From Diospyros lotus (Eukaryota > Streptophyta > Magnoliopsida > Ericales > Ebenaceae), in NCBI RefSeq assembly GCF_014633365.1, contig NC_068340.1, positions 37,782,328 to 37,846,327 on the forward strand: a stretch of DNA of 64,000 nucleotides. Reading direction: 5' to 3'. The position numbers and the translations under genes are program-made. Of the stretch, positions 56,466 through 64,000 are shown piece by piece (the first letter of the stretch is position 1; each line of letters opens with the position of its first letter). The notes beneath the pieces are model-generated. The model was given only the letters and a program-made list of their open reading frames with translations, ran no database searches and was not told the DNA's origin.

Positions 56466-56876
56466 TATTATATTATTGACTTCACTCAAATTATGTGAAA
56501 TAACTTGGGATGATCGTCCTTGCACAGTCCCTAATAGTCGTGTCCTTAATTATGTCAGAGAAGATAAATTGTATTGATTTGACCCTTATATAGGGTAAGA
56601 ATCGAACTCACAATCTATTAAATTGACATCAACATATTACTCATTCAAATGTTCAACTCATACCATAAAAACAAATTATGTAAGTATTGATTGAAGTTAG
56701 GCAGAATAATATTTAAATGTCCCTACATGTCAAAAAGTCCAATATGAGATAACATTTTTCAATTTCTAATAAAAGTCGAGAAGAGTAATGATTTCATATT
56801 CTAAAAATTTTATATATAACACTTTTCTCGTTTTTGTTAAGAGTCGTAGCTATAAACTATAATTACGGGTGTTATT

Positions 56877-59800
56877 TGGCTGCACTCTTATCCTGTAATT
56901 AAAATAAAATAAAAATATAATAAATTTTATATATTTTTTTTATTTAGATGAGAGGTTTATACTCATCAATGTATGAGTGCAATTGTAGTCCAAATTTAAA
57001 TTTATATTTTTCAAATAAGTGCAAGTCGTCCACTGAGTGATTTATTTATAGCAATAGAAAAAGAATGTCACATACACACACTCATTTGGATGAATTGATA
57101 ATATGATTTTTTTATGGATTTTCAAATAACAGATGTTAGGAAATAAAGTAAGGCAGAAGTCAAAATAAACACTGAATATAAGAATATGAAATTGGATAAC
57201 ACTTGAATTAAGACAATTTCAGCACCAACTCGCTGATCTTCAATTTTTAGCAGAAAAGATTAACAATATTAATTTAATTTCAGATATGAAGATTTGTTAT
57301 TAAATGCAAATAGAGATAATGATAATTCTAATTTAAGTAATCTCCATACATGATATGCGAGATTCTAGTTTAAGCAACTACCATAAATTCAATTGTAATT
57401 AATACACAAAATAATTAAATTAATCATCCGGAATTGGGTATGATAGCGTTTCCAGTTCTAGTAACTCCCATACATGACATGAAAGCTCTAAGTTAGACTT
57501 AAACTCCAATCCAAACTTAGTGATTTTTTAATAATTAATACACACTCATACTGACATTTAAATTAATGTCACTTATTTAAAACACAACTTTCTTTGGGAA
57601 TCATTGGCGTTGGACATTGTCCCTGCCTTAACCCAAGATTGGATTTAGCCACTCATCTTCATTTGAAAATTACTTGACAAGAATTTAAATGACGTAATTT
57701 AAATGACAGGAATTAAAACAACATAAATTAATCGGTCATTTAAGCGGTGGATAATAAAATAATAATAAATAATATGAGAATTCAAAAGAAGAAAGAAAAA
57801 AAAAATATTATAAGAGAGAAAAGAAAAGAGAACAAGAGTAATTTTCCAAGGAAAACTCTAAGAACACAACTAAGTTTTCATTCAAGAATAATCATTCTCT
57901 CACAAATGCACCCAAGTGAGCTATTTATAGCCCACAAGATGTAATACAAACCATACAATTTTTAACTAGACATAATTATATCTAATGAGCACTCACAAAA
58001 CATTCACCTAATTAGTGAAAGAAAATTAGCTAAAAGACAAAAAAGACAAAAAATACAAAAAACTTTAGGTGGTAAAGCACTCATAAAAATACAAAACAGA
58101 TAAAAGTCTTCTACAAGTTGGCCTTTGTTAGGCCTTTGATTGGTTTTGGACATTTGGTTGGTCTTGAGCCTCTCTTATGTTGGATTCCATTTGATAGTTG
58201 GGCCAAGTACACTTGAAATATCCTCTAGACTCTATAATTGACCTTTGAATTTGAACAACAATAATGGATAATCCAACGTATTTGTAAGCATCCCCGCCCG
58301 GATATCCCAACCGCCCGGTCTATCCGAACGAGAGCGCCTACATAAGAGAAGAGAAACAAACACAAGACGAAAATACCCTGGCATGCATACATACGAAAAA
58401 TACAACAGCAGAAGCAAAACAATATACATGCATGCCTATAAGTACCCTACTGGAACAGCAGTCAAGGAGTATATAAAAATATACAGACACCTGTGCCAAC
58501 GATAAAAGATACAAGGAACAACCGGGCACAGTAAAAAATGAGAGTCAGAACTCTTAACAAAACATCAGAGAAAACGGGGGCAACTAACTGTACACCCTAC
58601 CGACACGGCTGGTTGCTAGGTAGCGCGGTCCTCGCCCTCGACTTTTGCTTTACCCTTACCTGGAATGATGGAAAGCAAGGTGAGTCGCAAGACTCAGCAA
58701 GTTTATATGAAAAGGAAGGCTGTAAATGAAACAGAAGATGAGATCATCCCAAAAATAAATCCACATGTACACACAAGTCATGTGACGCAACAACGCAATA
58801 GTGCCGTATAATAAAACATATACCGGTCCTTGGGGCCCACATAAAACACCTGGCACCCAAGTCCCATACCAACCTGTCGCTGCCCTGAAAGGCAACATAA
58901 ATCACCACAAACCTGTGCGCACTGTCCCGGGTCGGTACTCTCGTCACCCGTATCCCTGCCGGTACTCCCGACAGCCGAGCCAAAGGCTCCCTCGGAACGG
59001 TACTCCCGTCCGAGAACTAATAATTACCAGTAACCATGCAATGCATATAAAATGCAAGGCGTAATGAGCACCAACGTGATACAAGGCGCCCATACATCCA
59101 GGCATCAGGCCATGCTCCGCCCACGTAGTAAATCACACGCGATGCATATGCCCGTGCTGGATGTAACCTGACCAATCTAAAATATCTGTGATCAAACATA
59201 ACCAAATCATGATGATCCCATCATGCAGCCCGAACCCATGTGCATACCAAACCATGCAACAAAAATAAAATAATCAGGCATGTTATAATCACATAACGGT
59301 AGAGTAGGTCAGCAGTGCCTGACACCGGTCAGCGGTCAGTGACCAGGAGAGACCATCTAACGGCCTAAAATAGACCGTATAACAGTCACACCATCACCGT
59401 ACAGCTAACCCTTGCCCCCACTGTCTAACCACTCTAGCCAATAAATAACCGAAAATCCATAATAATACCCGACAGCTAAGAACCTAGCCCCGGGTGAGTA
59501 CGACATCATTCCCATAGGATTGGGGGTGATACAAACCCCCGTAGGCAACCAACGAATAATACCCTCGAAACCATGTTAATAAATTAAATTATTAAACACA
59601 CCGTTTAAATTCCATAATTTATTAACAGCCAAATCCAACGAAGGGAGGTCAAATAAATTGACATCGAAAGAATCGACAATGAGGGTATAAAGAACTTGCC
59701 TTTCCGAAGATAGCCTTAAGCTCAATTTGACCAAAGGCGGTCAAAGTTATACAAACTGCAATATTCCAATTATTGACAAAATTAATAAAATTGGGCCCCA

Positions 59801-60689
59801 AATGAAATTTCAACCGCAGAAAATATTAATTACTAACTTAGGCACATACCTGGATAATTAAATCCGGGATTAAACGAAATTTAATTTGAATTTAAGCTCC
59901 AAATTTCTGAAATTTCCTCTCCCTCGCGTGCACGCTGCCTCTGTAAAATTTGTAAAATTTTACTGTTTGAACTGCTCCAATTCACGCCCGAAATCGGGCT
60001 TTAAATCGCGGCCAAAATTGGCCAAAATGGGTGGCCAGCGCGCGGCCACGTGGCAGCGCTAGGCGGCCACCGCCTTCACCCCGAAACGACGTCTTTTTGG
60101 GGTGCTTGGCTGATTAAAAATCAGCCCTCGCGCACAGCCCCCCCCCCCGACCTCGCCTATGCCTGCCTCGCGCGCGACCGCTCGCGCCCGCATGCTCATT
60201 CAACCTATATAGGTTTTAACTTATATTTAAGGTGAATTTTTCCCTCTTCCGCGATTCACGCCAGCCTACCTCCAACTTCCAAAAATCACACTTTCGCCCC
60301 CTAATTTAATTACAGTTATGCCCAAAACTTCTAAAAATCACACAACTCGATTTATTTTAATTTTTTTTTAAAATCCCAGAAATTCCTAAAATAACAAAAT
60401 TAATTATCCTAACTTCTTATTCCCATAAAATCACATAATTTAATTTTATTTACTCACAACCAATTATTTTACTATTTCTTTTAATTTAAATTATCCCAAA
60501 ATTAATTTAATTTGCCATATACGGGCGTTACAGTCTTCGATTTATGTCCCTAATTAATTGTCGAAGTCAACTTCCTTACTTCATTCTGAAATAATATAAA
60601 ATGCGAATAATTATTAATTTTAAGCATAAATATAAAGTCAAAATAGAGATATAATTAATTAAAATTTAAGAAACATTGACCGTTCATCA
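56877..60689 (-). mobile_element. Solo LTR, ~1.56 kb net, target duplication TTATT, holding another solo LTR
   Basis: It begins TGGCTGCACTC and ends CCGTTCATCA, with TTATT at 56872-56876 and 60690-60694. The locus at 18.5 kb reads ACGGGTGTTATTTC-like (reverse strand) without it. CTATAAATAG on the minus strand (57921-57930) is a likely LTR TATA box, so the element is probably minus-oriented. No coding. Confidence 0.8.
58283..60532 (-). mobile_element. Solo LTR family A, 2250 bp, target duplication GTATT/GTCTT
   Basis: On the minus strand it starts TGTAACGCCCG and ends GGGATGCTTACA. Flanks GTATT (58278-58282) and GTCTT (60533-60537) differ at one base. It is an inverted relative of 54360-56465 throughout, for example the GCAAGGTGAGTCGCAAGACT block near 58676. 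It lies inside the TTATT-flanked LTR. It contains no retroelement gene. Confidence 0.85.
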
Positions 60690-60695
60690 TTATTT

Positions 60696-61605
60696 CTTTT
60701 TTATCTAAACCCCGTCACAAATGTTATCTAGGGGCTCAAAAAATAAAAGAGAAGTGTTAAAATGATCTAACTAGTTTTTAACTTTTAATTAAGAGTTTTA
60801 TTAACATTTCATTTAATGCAGTTCATAATCCATTAAATAAAAAATGATAAAATATTAAATTAGTTGGACCTCAATGCAAGTTGTCCCTATTCTTTGGTTC
60901 TATGGCTTTCAAGAGGACCACGTTAACCATTTGTACAAACAACAATTAACATAGTATCTTAACTCTATTTATACTACATTAATTAATGTGAATCTAAATC
61001 CTAAATTAAATCCCTAATTAAGCCTCAATTAAGTCAGAATCAAATTGCACATAACCCAATAAATAATTTAATTTAATTTAAATTTTTAAATCATTTATTG
61101 ACATAATATTTCCTCGCTAAATAATTTTAATGTTAATTTAATTTTTTTAATTATTTAGCGATCGAATATTCCGTCGTTAAATTTAAAATTTTCATAAAAA
61201 TATTCCGTCTCTAAATTTATAAAATATTAGAAAATTTTCATACAGAATATTCTATCGCAAAATTTTAACGATGGACTATCCATCAGGGAGACGTCTCTAA
61301 TTAACGATAAAAAAATTCTATCACAAATCCATCACTAAATAACGGATTTTTTTTTAGTGAGTGTATCTCTAATTTCAATCACGAGCGAAATCACAATCTG
61401 GCGATCCCCATGGTATATTACAAACCGATAGGCAGTCATTCATATTTTACGAAAACTACATGTTAAAAAGTATAAATATATAGGTGTTACACAAAACAAA
61501 ATATATAGAAAAACAAATGAAAGAATATAAGCATGACATGCATGATATTTATTCTACATCATTCATTTCTACGCTACTTACAAGTCAAGTCTAAAACACC
61601 TAAAA
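60696..61605. repeat. Proximal part of the third A-type 3' flank
   Basis: Collinear in reverse complement with 17615-18500 and, in the same orientation, with 45130-45807. Contains the CACTA-type MITE at 61057-61363. The 3' UTR of the 61606 gene keeps the TTTATTCTACATC block (polyadenylation signal on the minus strand). Confidence 0.8.
61057..61363. mobile_element. CACTA-type MITE, 307 bp
   Basis: Counterpart of 17858-18173. One end reads CAATA where CACTA is expected; the other ends in TTTAGTGAGTG. The interior repeats the AATATTCCGTCG-type palindromes, more mutated than at the sister locus. Confidence 0.7.
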
Positions 61606-62253
61606 TTATCTGCACTTCACATTCTGTAGCTGCTTGGTGACTGTGTTGACTTCCATGTTGCAATTCATTTCGGCAGATTTCTTCTTTTTAAACATGAACA
61701 TTATGGTCACCTTCCCATTCATTTTGGACGCGCTCGTTAATGGTAGAATCCCAGAACTTAACTCCCTCTCCAATTCTGAATTGCCTGCCAGACTCGCCGG
61801 CGCAACCAAGTCCACCGCAACGTCCAGCTTCTTGGTAGATCGGAAATTGGCCTTGGACTTGAGGACGGCGCCGCTGCCGACTTGGGTACCACTGTAATAG
61901 AAGAAGATGGCGGTGTTGTCGAACTTGTAGGGACCAAAGTTGGTGTTCTTCACCCCAAGCTGAGCGTTCATTCTCAGATTAAACGAAGCGTTGGATGTTT
62001 GAACCTCGAAAGGGTCGAAAGTGGCCTCTCGGACCCGAAACTTCGGCGTTCTGAACTTCATCACCGTCATGGAGAAGAGAACTATGACGCCGGTTTGGAA
62101 GATGACGAAGGCTACTATATAGAGCAGCCACTTCATCCGCTTCTGGCGGCGGAGCTCGTCGTCGGGCAGAGCCACGGCAGCCTCTGCGTCATGCTTGGCC
62201 CTGGGAAGATCGGACTGAGGAAGCTCTGGATGGACCTGAGGCTTCTCTGCCAT
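61606..62253 (-). CDS. LEA_2 (NDR1/HIN1-like) membrane protein, subfamily A
   Basis: Intact 215-residue intronless gene with the standard layout (tail 1-41, membrane segment about 42-62, KFRTPKFR 66-73, LEA_2 domain). It is the most distinct A member: the strand after KFRVREATF reads DPF rather than GAF, the core is KNTNFGPYKF as in subfamilies B and C, and YYSGTQVGSG replaces YYNGTQVGRG, so that with NTA at 113 only the N88 sequon remains. Near the C-terminus it has KMNG and FMFKKKKS, also like B. These shared states suggest it retains ancestral residues. ATG and promoter align with the other A genes; TATA tract at 62384-62405, lacking one short repeat present in the 31.1- and 45.8-kb promoters. 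Role by family only. Confidence 0.93.
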   Translation of the reverse strand: MAEKPQVHPELPQSDLPRAKHDAEAAVALPDDELRRQKRMKWLLYIVAFVIFQTGVIVLFSMTVMKFRTPKFRVREATFDPFEVQTSNASFNLRMNAQLGVKNTNFGPYKFDNTAIFFYYSGTQVGSGAVLKSKANFRSTKKLDVAVDLVAPASLAGNSELERELSSGILPLTSASKMNGKVTIMFMFKKKKSAEMNCNMEVNTVTKQLQNVKCR

Positions 62254-62950
62254 TGATTATATATGTAAATTCTGGGCTGGGTTCGATCTAACGAGACAAT
62301 ATAGATAGATTGGTAAGAGTCGATTATCTGTTTGCTCGAATTGGTGAGGCTGTGAAGTGATCGATGGTGAACTCAAGGCAAGGCCATATATATATACATA
62401 TAAAATCGATCGAACAAATTAGAACGCGTTCCAGAAATGCAGGGCGTGTGGAAAATTAAAAGCGGCGGTGCTTGTTTGAAGTTTCCATCTTGACGGTTTG
62501 ACCCATCAGAACTTTCTTATCTATCCGTTGCACTAAATGATTTGAGCCTTAGGAATTTGAAAATTATTTTTCTTTTTCGATCAATAACAACGGCAAACGG
62601 AATTTTAATTATGAAATATTTTGCATTTAATTTCCAGAATTTTTTTTACATATTTATGGCAATGTAATTTTTGTTTTTTTTAAATTATATAAATAATCTT
62701 CTACAAGCAAATTAAGCTTCAGATTAAATAAGTGAAGTTTTTATAAAAACTATAATAAAAAGTTATTATATATAGTTCAGATTAAAACATTATTTGCATA
62801 AAATTCTTTACAAACTTCTAAACCAAAAAGGCCGAATTTTTATCAATAAGATATTTTTTCATACAAAATGTATTTTCTAAATAAATATTATATATATAAA
62901 ACAAATATTATACAATATATAAACTCACTTCAAATGGTTTACCTAATGTA
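62254..62950 (-). promoter_or_regulatory. Promoter and upstream flank of the 61606-62253 gene
   Basis: Conserved A-type leader, TATA tract and distal TGACGGTTTGACCCATCAGA, then ACGGCAAACGGAATTTTAAT as upstream of the 45808 gene. Homology to that locus continues to about 62950 with small insertions near 62730-62780. Confidence 0.6.
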
Positions 62951-63881
62951 TTACTTAATGTATGGTATTTTTTTATTATTTAATGTATTAGAACAATCTA
63001 TAATATTGTAATTATTATTTTTTAATTTTATTATTTAAATTAATGTCAAATTCTTTTGTTATCAAATTATTATGAAGTTATTTAAATTATAAATATGAAT
63101 TTATTAAAATAAATATATTGAGTATAAAAATAAAAAAATTAAACAAAATAATTATAATTACAAAAATGGGAATAAAAATAAATATTAAAATAAGAGTGAT
63201 CCCTACTAATACCTATTACCTTAATTTTTAGTCACAAGAGTTGGGACAAATTACGAAAGTCACAACATTTGAGTTAGGCCCACAAATTCGTACCTTTGCA
63301 TGTGGCTTACTTGAATTGGTTATGGCTTGTTGGAAATGTCCAAAGGGTCACTCAAATGGGTTTTATTTTTTAAAAAATAAATAAGATAAAATTATATTAA
63401 AATAATAAAATTTAGGATAAGTTATTCGAATGAAAATGAGAGATAATTTTATTTAAAAAATTTAAAATAAAATTTTATATTATTTTTTTAAAATAAAATA
63501 AAAAATACTTTTATTCGAAATATTTTTTATATTTTATTTTTTTCAATCTATATATTGATTAATAAATATTATTTTAAATAAAATAAAATAAAATGAAATG
63601 AAAGGGATCACAAACAATCACGAGAAAATGAGTTACTTGGTAGGGTCAGTTCAAGGGATAGGTTGGTGAGGCAATTGATTAGGGTCCTAATTTCTAGAGC
63701 TTAATAAATAATTATTTTAATTTTATTATTAAAATAAAATTAATAATTTTTTAATTTTTTTATTAAGGGGTTGATGGCCCCTAAATTATTGATGCCTTAG
63801 GGCCCTAACCCCTTGAGCGGGTCCTATTGCTTGGAGGAATGTAAAATGTAAAGGATAAATGATATTTTAAATTAATTTAAC

Positions 63882-63914
<33 letters not shown>

Positions 63915-64000
63915 CCAAATTACCACTAACATAAACACAAGAGACTTTTATTTATTTGGAACATTGTCCAAAGAGAGAAATAGCAAATAAATCGTTTCAA
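62951..64000. other. AT-rich intergenic with (TTA)n microsatellite
   Basis: No gene is seen. 63640-63840 has paired GGGTCCTAA and GGGCCCTAACCCC-like motifs that suggest a degenerate repeat related to the one near 23.49 kb. A (TTA)n tract lies at 63880-63914. Confidence 0.4.

Noticed and set aside
54649..56577. Open frames in the 54-56 kb block as possible genes
   Set aside because: They fall in a solo LTR with a defined 5-bp target duplication; the matching open frames in the inverted copy at 58-59 kb reflect shared LTR sequence.

Overview
This window is nuclear DNA of a flowering plant, most likely a woody eudicot. It is AT-rich, has intronless plant-type genes with TATA boxes, and is heavily invaded by plant LTR retrotransposons, hAT, Mutator-like and CACTA elements. 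There is no prokaryotic signal such as operons, Shine-Dalgarno sites or dense coding, and the species cannot be named from the sequence.

The only host genes I can support form one dispersed cluster of small membrane-anchored LEA_2 (NDR1/HIN1-like, late embryogenesis abundant hydroxyproline-rich glycoprotein-like) proteins of about 215 residues. Every copy has a short charged cytosolic tail ending in a basic stretch, one membrane segment, the membrane-exit motif KFRTPKFR, then a LEA_2 domain with a conserved NFGPYKFD core, a KKKKS turn and a C-terminal VKC(K/R). Six genes look translatable with normal length or nearly so: 16967-17614 (+), 20114-20761 (-), 28420-29073 (-), 31106-31753 (-), 45808-46455 (-) and 61606-62253 (-). 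A seventh, 1795-2394 (-), is shortened in frame. One full-length copy (42617-43267, +) carries a stop codon in its membrane segment. Smaller relics lie at 1058-1144, 5985-6345 (promoter only), 6367-6424 and 36270-36330 (promoter only). There are three subfamilies: A (16.97, 31.1, 45.8, 61.6 kb), B (1.8, 20.1, 42.6 kb and the 1.06 kb relic) and C (28.4 kb).

The layout is a duplicated and inverted tandem array. The convergent pair at 17.0 (+) / 20.1 (-) matches, in reverse orientation, the pair 42.6 (+) / 45.8 (-). Flanks at 6.9-10.0 and 21.1-23.5 kb match 47.5-48.4 and 48.4-50.9 kb inverted, and a tandem-unit junction is visible near 48.44 kb. A third, interrupted copy of the A-subfamily downstream flank runs through 53.9-61.6 kb.

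The duplicated flanks act as empty-site references, so many insertions can be bounded to the base. Solo LTRs with 5-bp target duplications lie at 3718-4856, 49961-50736 and 54360-56465. Nested sets are a 1-kb Mutator-like element (10911-16643) holding a solo LTR (11572-16315) that holds another (12096-14239), and a solo LTR (56877-60689) holding another (58283-60532). Other elements are a degraded Copia 3' end (24.06-25.58 kb), a 3.2-kb hAT with two stop codons in its transposase (38725-41946), non-autonomous hAT and MULE elements, and CACTA-type MITEs downstream of two A-subfamily genes. A short copia-like LTR element at 32.1-36.2 kb has a further insertion carrying about five 240-bp AT-rich tandem repeats.

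The genes probably act in parallel as stress- or defence-related membrane proteins; this comes from family knowledge and nothing in the sequence shows a joint pathway. The most notable signal is copying within the cluster: about 0.89 kb of the 31.1-kb and 45.8-kb genes and promoters is identical, microsatellites included, with abrupt borders.
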